A stretch of 64,000 nt of DNA, from positions 1,674,001 to 1,738,000 of the forward strand of contig NZ_CP099993.1 in the NCBI RefSeq assembly GCF_024138125.1, written 5' to 3'. The position numbers and the translations under genes are program-made. Position 1 is the stretch's first letter. Each line of letters begins with the position of its first letter. This document shows, piece by piece, positions 50,245 to 57,845 of this stretch. The DNA comes from Halorussus salilacus (GTDB taxonomy: Archaea; Halobacteriota; Halobacteria; Halobacteriales; Haladaptataceae). A model generated the notes under the pieces. The model was not told where the DNA came from. It was given only the letters and a program-made list of their open reading frames with translations, and did no database searches.

Positions 50245-51383
50245 TCGTCGACCGACTCGCGCGACGGTTCCCGTCTCTGCTCATCGCACGTCGTAACCTC
50301 TCGCGGACGAAGTTACGGTCGGCGCTCGCTGCACTCGGGATAATCATCGGAGTAGTCGCAATCGCGTCGCTCGGGATGTTCGGTGCTTCGCTTCGTCAGT
50401 CGGCGACCGGTTCACTCGGCGACATCGGGAGCGAAGTCATCGTCTCTCCCGCGTTCGAATCCGGCGTCGAGGAACTCACCGAGCGCGACGTTCGCCGAAT
50501 AGACCGAGCCGCCAGCCGAGAAACGGTCGTGCCGGTGAAGTCGAAGCAAGAACCCGTCTCATACGGCCAAGACGAGCGGGTGGTGACGGTGTACGGGATG
50601 GAGAACCCGGGGGCCGTCTTCGGGACTCAGTCCGGACGGCTCCCGGATAGATTCCGGAGCGGCGTGGTCGTGGGTTCCGACCTGGCCGACGACCTCGAAC
50701 TGCGCACCGGTAACTCGGTCGAGATCGGTGGGGATACGTACCGAGTCGTGGCCATTCTCGAACGCGAAGGTGGGTTCTCCCCGCTCAACCCGAATCGGGC
50801 GGTCGTCCTTCCAGAGAGCGAGTTCGAGTCCGACGGCTACAGCCAGGTCGTCGTCTCCGCCGCCACCGGCTCCTCGGCCAACGAGACCGCAATCGCGATA
50901 CGGGAAACACTCAACGACCGCGAAAAGACGGTGGACGTTCTCGAACTCGCGAGTATCACCGACCAGATCGGATCGTTCTTCGACGTACTCAACGTGTTCC
51001 TGCTGGGAATCGGGTCCATCTCGCTTCTCGTCGCTGGCGTGAGCATTCTCAACGTGATGTTGATGAGTACGGTCGAACGCAGACAGGAGATCGGTGTCCT
51101 CCGCGCGGTCGGATTCCGAAAGCGTGACATCCTCAAGATACTGCTGGCCGAGGCGCTGTTGCTCGGAATCGCCGGTGGGGTGATCGGTGTCGCGTTGAGT
51201 GTCGGAGTTGGTCTGGTGATCAACTACATCACTATCGAGAGCGCGCTCGCCGCATTCCGGTTGGAGAACCTCTTCTATCTGCTCGCCGCGTTCGTCTTCG
51301 GGGTGACGACCAGCGTCATCAGTGGTCTCTATCCCGCCTGGAAGGCCGCGAACGAGCGACCCGTCGAAGCGCTCCGGAACTAA
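50241..51383 (+). CDS. MacB/FtsX-type ABC transporter permease
   Basis: 380 residues. The N-terminal helix (LRSALAALGIIIGVVAIASL) is followed by a large extracellular domain of about 200 residues (GSLGDIGSEVIVSPAFESGV ... YGMENPGAVFG) and the C-terminal FtsX block with three helices: NVFLLGIGSISLLVAGVSIL, ILLAEALLLGIAGGVIGVAL, FYLLAAFVFGVTTSVISGLY and the final PAWKAANERPVEALR. This is the MacB/FtsX permease plan. Together with the upstream ATPase and surface protein it forms a small export system. Confidence 0.9.
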   Translation: MIVDRLARRFPSLLIARRNLSRTKLRSALAALGIIIGVVAIASLGMFGASLRQSATGSLGDIGSEVIVSPAFESGVEELTERDVRRIDRAASRETVVPVKSKQEPVSYGQDERVVTVYGMENPGAVFGTQSGRLPDRFRSGVVVGSDLADDLELRTGNSVEIGGDTYRVVAILEREGGFSPLNPNRAVVLPESEFESDGYSQVVVSAATGSSANETAIAIRETLNDREKTVDVLELASITDQIGSFFDVLNVFLLGIGSISLLVAGVSILNVMLMSTVERRQEIGVLRAVGFRKRDILKILLAEALLLGIAGGVIGVALSVGVGLVINYITIESALAAFRLENLFYLLAAFVFGVTTSVISGLYPAWKAANERPVEALRN

Positions 51384-51507
51384 CGTCTCCCGGTTCTCCC
51401 AACGGTGCGGCTGGACGACTGGCGTTCCTCGGCGGTTCCCCGCATCGAGAGCCACTCGATGGGTTCATTAAGAGATAAGCCCCCGCGACCCGCGCATACG
51501 CATAGGC

Positions 51508-52185
51508 ATGACCATCGAAGACCGCGGGGACGCCAAACTCATCACGCACGCGCTGGCACAGGACACGCTCTCGCAGATTCGGGACGTCGAGACCGAGCAG
51601 GTCAGCTTCCGGAAGGGACTGGTCAAACTCGGCCGCATCTGTGGCTACGAGATAATCGACGGCGCGATGGAGACCGAGTACGTCGAGATAGAGACGCCGC
51701 TGACCGCCACCACCGGCGAGCGCGTCAAGGGACTCGACGACGTGGTCATCATCAATGTCCTCCGGGCCGCGACGCCGTTCGTCGAGGGCCTGCTGAAGGC
51801 GTTCCCGCGCGCCAAGCAGGGGGTCATCTCCGCCGGACGCGACGAGGAAGCCGGGATGGACGAGGCGGGCGAGTTCCCCATCACCATCGACTACGTGAAG
51901 CTCCCCGAGATAACCGAAGACGACACCGTCATCGTGGCCGACCCGATGCTCGCGACCGGTTCGACCATGTGCGCGGTCCTCGACCGCATCACCGACGAAC
52001 AGCCCGACCCCGAACACCTGTTCGTCCTCTCGGCGGTCAGCGCGCCCGACGGCCTGCTTCGGGTCGGCGAGCAGTTCCCCGAGGCCGACCTGCTGACGGT
52101 GTCCATCGACGACCACCTCGACGACGACGGCTTCATCGTGCCCGGACTGGGCGACGCCGGGGACCGCGCGTTCCGGACGACGTGA
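51508..52185 (+). CDS. upp: uracil phosphoribosyltransferase
   Basis: 225 residues. The PRPP-binding loop [21 protein letters not shown] and the [20 protein letters not shown]-type core are diagnostic, with [11 protein letters not shown] and [14 protein letters not shown] at the uracil site near the C-terminus. The enzyme makes UMP from uracil and PRPP in the pyrimidine salvage pathway. The gene is preceded by a TATA-like ATTAAGAG about 35 bases upstream and is probably its own transcription unit. No uracil permease gene lies next to it. Confidence 0.95.
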   Translation: MTIEDRGDAKLITHALAQDTLSQIRDVETEQVSFRKGLVKLGRICGYEIIDGAMETEYVEIETPLTATTGERVKGLDDVVIINVLRAATPFVEGLLKAFPRAKQGVISAGRDEEAGMDEAGEFPITIDYVKLPEITEDDTVIVADPMLATGSTMCAVLDRITDEQPDPEHLFVLSAVSAPDGLLRVGEQFPEADLLTVSIDDHLDDDGFIVPGLGDAGDRAFRTT

Positions 52186-52205
52186 GGGTCCGACCTACGT
52201 CCGTC

Positions 52206-53069
52206 CTACGGTCTCAGTAGCCGACCGACCAACGACCCCTCTCCCTTCTTCGCGATGATGACCGTCCCTCCGGCGCGCCGTCCGACCTCCTGAGGGGTCG
52301 CGCCGACGATTCGACGCCGGAGGCGTCCGCTCCGGGTCGACCCGAGGACGGTCACGTCGCGGTCGCTCGACTCGGCGACGATGGCGTCGGCGACGCCATC
52401 GTCGCCGACCCGGACCGCGGTCCGGACCTCGATGCCCTCGAAGCGCTCGGCGGTCTCGGCCAGCAGGCCGCGGGCCGCCCCCTCGTCTTCGTCCGGCCCG
52501 ACGACCCGGAGGAGGTCGATTCGGGCGTCGTTGGCGACCGCGATGGCCCGCGCGACCGACCCCGCCAGCTCGGCGTGGGGGCTCTCTGCCACCGGCAACA
52601 GCACCGCCTCGACGCCGTCGGCGAGCGCGCCTATCTTCTCGACCAGCACGTCGCAGTTCGCTCGCCGGACGGTCCGGTCGACGTTCGCCCCGAGGACCGA
52701 GGTCTCGCGGGCGCGGTCCTGCCAGCCCACGAGCAGGCAGTCGCAGTCGAACTCCGAGACGGCGTGGAGGACGCCCCGAGACACCGACGAGGCGACGAAC
52801 AGTTGGCCGGTCACGGGCACCCCCGTTCCCGAGGCGACCTCGACCGCGCGGTCGAGGACCGCCCGCCGGTCACCGCCGAACTCGCGGGCGATGACCTCGT
52901 CGGTGAACATCGCGAACGGCGACTCTCGGGGGGTGACGACAACGCTCACCACGAACACCTCGCCGTTCCGTTCGCGGGCCACGTCCACCGCGGTCCGGAC
53001 CAGCTGTTCGGCGTGGTCCGGATTGCCGACCGCGACCGCGACCCGGTAGTCGCTCGGCTCCCCTCCCAT
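52206..53069 (-). CDS. universal stress protein, double-domain
   Basis: 287 residues with two Usp modules. The first starts RVAVAVGNPDHAEQLVRTAV and ends with CDCLLVGWQDRARETSVLGA ... ANCDVLVEKIG. The second starts AVLLPVAESPHAELAGSVAR and ends with DVTVLGSTRSGRLRRRIVGA and RAGGTVIIAKKG, including the G-x-G-x9-G ATP-binding pattern of the ATP-type Usp. ATG 53069 starts at MGGEPSD; the longer in-frame start adds a few non-conserved residues. Usp proteins are linked to stress survival; nothing more specific can be said. Confidence 0.88.
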   Translation of the reverse strand: MGGEPSDYRVAVAVGNPDHAEQLVRTAVDVARERNGEVFVVSVVVTPRESPFAMFTDEVIAREFGGDRRAVLDRAVEVASGTGVPVTGQLFVASSVSRGVLHAVSEFDCDCLLVGWQDRARETSVLGANVDRTVRRANCDVLVEKIGALADGVEAVLLPVAESPHAELAGSVARAIAVANDARIDLLRVVGPDEDEGAARGLLAETAERFEGIEVRTAVRVGDDGVADAIVAESSDRDVTVLGSTRSGRLRRRIVGATPQEVGRRAGGTVIIAKKGEGSLVGRLLRP

Positions 53070-53149
53070 CACCGATACGTCACCGGCCGCGAACAAAAGC
53101 GTTGGCGTGGTTCGCGGGAACTCGCGGTCTCGCGCTCCGATGAACGTTC

Positions 53150-53303
53150 CACCCGGCGCGCGCTGGCGTCATCGCGCCGACGGCGCGATTGCTCGGAAGA
53201 CGCGGTTCGTCTTCCGGTGGATGACCGAGCGAGCGAAGCGAGTGACGGAATCGGCTGGGGAGGCGTGTGGCCTGCGGTCGCGGTGCGGTCTCATGGGTAC
53301 CGG
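53150..53303 (+). repeat. dispersed intergenic repeat, copy D
   Basis: CACCCGGCGCGCGCTGGCG, then the 8-bp stem ATCGCGCC / GGCGCGAT with loop GAC, then an extra hairpin (GAAGACG-CGGTT-CGTCTTC), then a GAGCGAAGCGAGTGACGG block, CTGGGGAGGCGTGTGGCC and the tail TGCGGTCGCGGTGCGGTC ending TCATGGGTACCGG. The last 13 bases match the end of copy A, except one base. Confidence 0.75.
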
Positions 53304-53392
53304 GAGTAGCTAGCGTCGCGTCGTCTGCGGTGCGGTCGGTCGTGTTCATCCGCAGTCTTCGTTACGACACTCGCACGCGCGGGACGCCAACA

Positions 53393-53400
53393 TCTATATG
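53393..53400 (+). promoter_or_regulatory. TATA-like box for the gene at 53423
   Basis: TCTATATG about 26 bases before the ATG, fitting a leaderless transcript. Confidence 0.45.
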
Positions 53401-53422
53401 CCAGCCCTACACATTCCGACTC

Positions 53423-53644
53423 ATGACCGACGACGAGGCCGAACCGTGCGACGACTGCCGAGACCCCATCTCCGATGCGCTGGCGCGCACGATTCGGCTC
53501 ACCGTGGACCGCTCGCAGATAGACAGCCAGCGGCTCTGTCCCGAGTGCTTCGCCGACTGGATAGACCGCTACGAGGACGAGATGCAACCCGACCCCGGCC
53601 ACTCGGTCATCGAGGACGGCGACACCGACATCATCGTGGACTGA
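53423..53644 (+). CDS. small zinc-finger protein
   Basis: 73 residues. Two cysteine pairs are visible: CDDCRDP near residue 9 and CPECFADW near residue 39, typical of the small CPxCG-type zinc-finger proteins abundant in haloarchaea. The C-terminus is acidic (EDGDTDIIVD). These small zinc proteins have roles in regulation and metabolism, mostly unknown. A TATA-like box precedes it at leaderless distance. Confidence 0.75.
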   Translation: MTDDEAEPCDDCRDPISDALARTIRLTVDRSQIDSQRLCPECFADWIDRYEDEMQPDPGHSVIEDGDTDIIVD

Positions 53645-53866
53645 CCGCGTCGCGCCGCTGACCGCCGAGTCCGTCCCGCGAATCGCACACCGCGAGCGAT
53701 TTCTCGACGACCGTCGAACCCCTCCGTTTCGACTAGAGAACGCTCGACTGCGACGGGGTCGGGGGCGCTCGTCGCGTTCCCGAAACGGACCCCAATAGGT
53801 CACCGGAGGCGGTCGTATCGCTCCGGACCGCTCGATACACTCGGCCCGTCACTCGCACTCTACCCG

Positions 53867-55891
53867 TCACTTGCCGTCCTCGCCCGCCGACAGTCCCTCC
53901 TCGCCGCGCTCCAGGGCCTTCGGCGCGTCGTGGTGGTCGGAGTAGCCGTCGAACCACCGGACGATGCGTTCGAGGCGGTCGACGACGTGGCCGGGTTCGC
54001 CGCTCCGGGAGAGCTCGTGGCCCTCCCGGGGGTAGCGCACGAGTCGCGTCTCGACGCCGTTCTTCCGGTAGAGTAGATACAGCATCTCGGCGTTGTTGAC
54101 GGGGACGCGGAAGTCGTCGTCGCTGTGGACGAGCAGCGTGGGCGTCTCCACTCGGTCGGCGTAGGCCGCGGGCGAGCGCTCCCAGAGGAAGTCGTGGTCG
54201 TCCCACGGGGTGGCGTCGAAGTCCCACTCGATCAGTTTGAACGCGTCCGTGGAACCGTAGAAGCTGTTGAGTTCGTAGACGCCGCGCTGGCTGACCGCGC
54301 CCGCGAACCGGTCGGTGTGTCCGACGACCCACGTCGTCATGTAGCCGCCGTAGCTCCCGCCCGTGACGAACATGTTCTCCTCGTCGACGTACTCGCGGCT
54401 CGCCACCTCGTCGACGCCCGCCATGATGTCGTCGTAGGCGACTTGCCCCCACTCGCCGCCGCCGATTGCGGCCATGAACTCCTCGCCGTATCCCGACGAC
54501 CCGCGGGGATTCGACCAGAAGACCACGTAGCCCCGAGCGGCCAGAAGCTGGAACTCGTGCCACATCGTCCCGCTGGTGGTCCACATCGAGTGGGGGCCGC
54601 CGTGTATCTCGACCGCGAGGGGATACTCCTCGCTTTCCTCGAAATCCGGCGGCGTCAACACCCAGCCCTGAATCTCGCGTCCGTCCCCGCCCTCGAATCG
54701 AATCTCCTCGGGCTGGCAAATCGCGCGCTCGTCGAGGTACTCGCGGTTGACCCGGGTGAGCCGCCGGGTCTCCGCACCCCGGAGCGTCGAGACGAACACG
54801 TCGCCGGGGTGGTCCCACTCCGAGCGGACGAACGCGACGGCGTCCTCGCCGACCGACGCGCCCGAGACCGTCCCCTCGGCGACTACGCGCTCGGGGTCGG
54901 CGCTGGCGTCGCCCGGCGCTCGCCAGACGGCGACGTCGCCCTCGTCGGGCGTCGCGAAGTAGAGCGCCTCCTCGTCGGGGCCCCACTGGGGTTCCATCCC
55001 ACCGCCGACCGTCCGGTCGAGCGACGCGGTCGGAGTCGTGACCTCGCCGGTCTCGCGGTCGAGGACCTTCAGTTCGGTCTGGCGGAGCGTCGCGTTCTCC
55101 TCGGGCGTGTGGGCGTACGCGAGGCGGCCGTCGCTGGTCGCCGCGAGGGTCGCGCCCCACGCGGTCGTCTGGACCACGGTTTCGGTCTCCTCGCCCGCGT
55201 CGAGGTCGTACTCCGCGATGTCCACCGCGATGTTTTGGTCGGGGTCGCCGGTCCGTTCCACGCCGTAGTACAGCGTCGTCTCGTCGGCCCACTCGGGACC
55301 GGAGTGGTCGCGGTCGCCGTCGGTGAGCCGCGTCACCTCCTCCGCCTCCACGTCCGCGACGTAGACGTGCGAGCGCCGTCCGTCGAAGTAGCGCTCGCCC
55401 GCCCGGTAGACCGTCCGGTCGATGACGCGGGGGTCCGGGTCCTCGGGTTCGTACTCCTCGCCGCCGATGTCGGTGTCTCGGCCCTCCTCGCGGTCCTCGC
55501 CGGTGACCTGCTGGACGAACGCGATTCGGCTTCCGTCGGGCGACCACGCGATGTCGGAGACGCCGCCGACCACGTCGGTCACCCGCCGGGCCTCCCCGCC
55601 GTCGGTCGGCATCACCCACAGCTGGGGTCGGTCGTCGTCGGCCCCCCGCGTGCTGACGAACGCGAGTCGGTCGCCGCTCGGACTCCACCGGGGCTGACCG
55701 TCGACCCCCTCGCTCACGGTGAACTGGCGCGGTTCGTCGCCCCCGACCGGGACGACGTACACCGTGGCCTCGTACTCCTCGCCGCTCTCGGGCACCGTCC
55801 TGACGAACGCCACCCGCTCGCCGTCGGGCGAGACGCGGGGCTCGCCGACCTGTACGATTTCGTGATAGTCTTTTGCACGCACAGTCTCCAT
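53867..55891 (-). CDS. S9 family prolyl-oligopeptidase-type peptidase
   Basis: 674 residues. The N-terminal half is a WD40/beta-propeller domain built of repeats such as GEPRVSPDGERVAFVRTV and SPSGDRLAFVSTRGADD. The C-terminal alpha/beta-hydrolase domain has the nucleophile Ser in TGGSYGGYMT, the acid in VHSDDDFRVP and His in PREGHELSR. No signal peptide is seen, so it is cytoplasmic. It would cleave short peptides or act as an acylaminoacyl peptidase. It stands alone; the upstream region (about 290 bases) holds no gene and its own promoter. Confidence 0.93.
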   Translation of the reverse strand: METVRAKDYHEIVQVGEPRVSPDGERVAFVRTVPESGEEYEATVYVVPVGGDEPRQFTVSEGVDGQPRWSPSGDRLAFVSTRGADDDRPQLWVMPTDGGEARRVTDVVGGVSDIAWSPDGSRIAFVQQVTGEDREEGRDTDIGGEEYEPEDPDPRVIDRTVYRAGERYFDGRRSHVYVADVEAEEVTRLTDGDRDHSGPEWADETTLYYGVERTGDPDQNIAVDIAEYDLDAGEETETVVQTTAWGATLAATSDGRLAYAHTPEENATLRQTELKVLDRETGEVTTPTASLDRTVGGGMEPQWGPDEEALYFATPDEGDVAVWRAPGDASADPERVVAEGTVSGASVGEDAVAFVRSEWDHPGDVFVSTLRGAETRRLTRVNREYLDERAICQPEEIRFEGGDGREIQGWVLTPPDFEESEEYPLAVEIHGGPHSMWTTSGTMWHEFQLLAARGYVVFWSNPRGSSGYGEEFMAAIGGGEWGQVAYDDIMAGVDEVASREYVDEENMFVTGGSYGGYMTTWVVGHTDRFAGAVSQRGVYELNSFYGSTDAFKLIEWDFDATPWDDHDFLWERSPAAYADRVETPTLLVHSDDDFRVPVNNAEMLYLLYRKNGVETRLVRYPREGHELSRSGEPGHVVDRLERIVRWFDGYSDHHDAPKALERGEEGLSAGEDGK

Positions 55892-56181
55892 ACTACCCGA
55901 ATGCTAGTCGCCCGATAATACGATTTCGAATCGAAATACGACCCTCCGGTACCGACTCGGCCCGGTCGCCTCCGCGCGTAATTCGGGTTTCGACCGACCG
56001 GACCCTGACCGAACCGGTCGCGACACGCCCGGTTTCTCGACGCGCTCGCCGTCAAGCCCGGATTGTCGGCCGCGAATCAGATTGGATAACCGGAATTCCC
56101 TCGTTTCCGGGTCGGAAACGCGCGATTTCGGGTTCGAAGCGTCAATAACTATTTGACGCCTGCCGAATACGTACGCCTGTC

Positions 56182-57243
56182 ATGGTGGGGGAAACCAACA
56201 GACGCGACGTACTGAAAGCGACCGGAGCGGCCGGACTCGCTGGACTGGTCGGATTCACCGGGACCGGACTCGGACAGGACCAGCGGCTCTCGTGGCACGC
56301 TGGCGGCACCGGCGGGACGTACTTCCCGCTGTCGAACGAGTTCAAGACGGTCATCGAGGAGGACACCGACTTCACGATACAGGTCCAGTCGACCGGCGCG
56401 AGCGTCGAGAACGTCGGGAGCCTCGCGCAGGGCGACGCCGACTTCGCGCTCATCCAGAACGACGTGGCCTTCTTCGCGTACAACGGCACGGGCATCGAGG
56501 ACTTCGAGGGCAACGCCATCGAGAGCCTGCGCGGAGTCGCCACGCTCTATCCCGAGACGATACACATCGTGACGCGCCCCGACGCCGAAATCGAGTCCAT
56601 CGAGGACCTCGACGGCGCGACCATCAACACGGGCGACCTCGGGAGCGGAACGCAGGTCAACGCGCTCCAGATACTCCAGTCGGTCGGCATCGAGGAGGGC
56701 GACTTCGACGAGCAGAACACCGGCTTCTCGCAGGCGGCCGACCAGCTCCGGGACGGCGACATCGACGCCGCGTTCGTCGTCGGCGGGTGGCCCCTCGGTG
56801 CCATCGAGGAGCTGGCGACCACCGCCGACATCTCCATCGTCGAGGTGTCGGGCGACTCCCGGGAGTCGATACTCGACGGCTCGGAGTGGTTCGCCGAGGA
56901 CACGATTCCCGGCGGCACCTACGAGGGAATCGACGATGACGTGCCGACCGTCTCGGTCCAGGCGATGATCGCGACCCGCGAGGACCTCGACGAAGGCACG
57001 GTCGAGCAGGTCACGCAGGCCATCTTCGACAACCTCGACCAGCTCACCATCAAGACCGACTTCATCAGCGAGGACACCGCGTACGACGGGATGTCCATCC
57101 CGGTCCACCCCGGCGCGGAGGCCGTGTTCGGGCCGCTCGAAACCGAGACCGAGACGGAGACCGGGACCGCGACCGAGACGGCCACCGGAAACGAGACGGA
57201 GACGAACGAGACCGAGATGCCCGAGACGACCACCGAAGACTGA
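56182..57243 (+). CDS. TAXI-family TRAP transporter solute-binding protein
   Basis: 353 residues. NRRDVLKATGAAGLAGLVGF is a Tat-type signal, then the TAXI core: GGTGGTYFPLSNEFK, STGASVENVGSLAQGDADFAL and VYPETIHIV-like LYPETIHIVTRPD, and NTGDLGSGTQVNALQIL. The C-terminal tail is a Thr/Glu-rich low-complexity stretch. TAXI proteins deliver substrates such as glutamate or 2-oxoacids to TRAP permeases; the ligand here is unknown. The next two genes complete the transporter. Confidence 0.93.
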   Translation: MVGETNRRDVLKATGAAGLAGLVGFTGTGLGQDQRLSWHAGGTGGTYFPLSNEFKTVIEEDTDFTIQVQSTGASVENVGSLAQGDADFALIQNDVAFFAYNGTGIEDFEGNAIESLRGVATLYPETIHIVTRPDAEIESIEDLDGATINTGDLGSGTQVNALQILQSVGIEEGDFDEQNTGFSQAADQLRDGDIDAAFVVGGWPLGAIEELATTADISIVEVSGDSRESILDGSEWFAEDTIPGGTYEGIDDDVPTVSVQAMIATREDLDEGTVEQVTQAIFDNLDQLTIKTDFISEDTAYDGMSIPVHPGAEAVFGPLETETETETGTATETATGNETETNETEMPETTTED

Positions 57244-57244
57244 C

Positions 57245-57844
57245 GTGATTCGACTCCCCCTCGTCGTCGGTGCCTGCCTGCTGGTCGCTTCAGCGACCGG
57301 TCCGCTGGCGGCGTCGGCGGTCGGCGTCGGCGCGCTCGGAGCCGAGGACGAGCCCTTCGAGACCGGCCCCGAATCGGGGTCGTGCGACGACCCCGATTCG
57401 GGAGCGTCCGGCGACCCCGATTCGGAAGCGTCCGGCGACCGACTGCTGGTGGTCGCCGACGCCGAGACCGACGAGCAGCTCCTCTCGGTCCCGGTCTCGG
57501 ATGGGGCGACGGTCGCGCTGAACTACACCCACAGCGTCGAGAAGACGCCGGTTCTCGACGTGTACGAGGTCGACGGCACCGAACTGGAGATGGTGCGCAT
57601 GGAGTTCGAGTCGTTCGGCGCGGGGCTGCCGTCGCGGGCCGACGTGAACCGCACCGACGAGGGACGCTACGCCTTCGACCCCGGAGGGAGCTACGAGAGC
57701 CTGACGGTCAAACCGGGCGAGGTCGCGGGCCACGAACTGATCGTCGCCGACCGGACCTGCGATCTGGTCGCGCTGTCGGACGCCCGCTCGGTGACCATCC
57801 GCGTCACGGACCGGTCGGCCACTACCAGCGAACCATCGAACTGA
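57245..57844 (+). CDS. DUF1850 domain protein of the TAXI-TRAP operon
   Basis: 199 residues. A hydrophobic N-terminal segment (PLVVGACLLVASATGPLAA) is likely a signal or anchor, followed by a Gly/Asp/Ser repeat region (about residues 40-65) and the DUF1850 core: LNYTHSVEKTPVLDVYEV and MEFESFGAGLPSRADV, then a Cys and a C-terminal strand. DUF1850 genes often sit between TAXI binding-protein and permease genes, as here: the gap to the binding protein is 1 base and to the permease 1 base. It is probably an accessory subunit. Confidence 0.9.
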   Translation: MIRLPLVVGACLLVASATGPLAASAVGVGALGAEDEPFETGPESGSCDDPDSGASGDPDSEASGDRLLVVADAETDEQLLSVPVSDGATVALNYTHSVEKTPVLDVYEVDGTELEMVRMEFESFGAGLPSRADVNRTDEGRYAFDPGGSYESLTVKPGEVAGHELIVADRTCDLVALSDARSVTIRVTDRSATTSEPSN

Positions 57845-57845
57845 T

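Larger units (their letters stand above)
53070..53422. other. gene-free stretch containing repeat copy D
   Basis: Contains repeat copy D (53150-53303) and a following stretch of about 90 bases with a TATA-like TCTATATG at 53393-53400 that serves the small zinc-protein gene. No ORF is supported. Confidence 0.6.
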
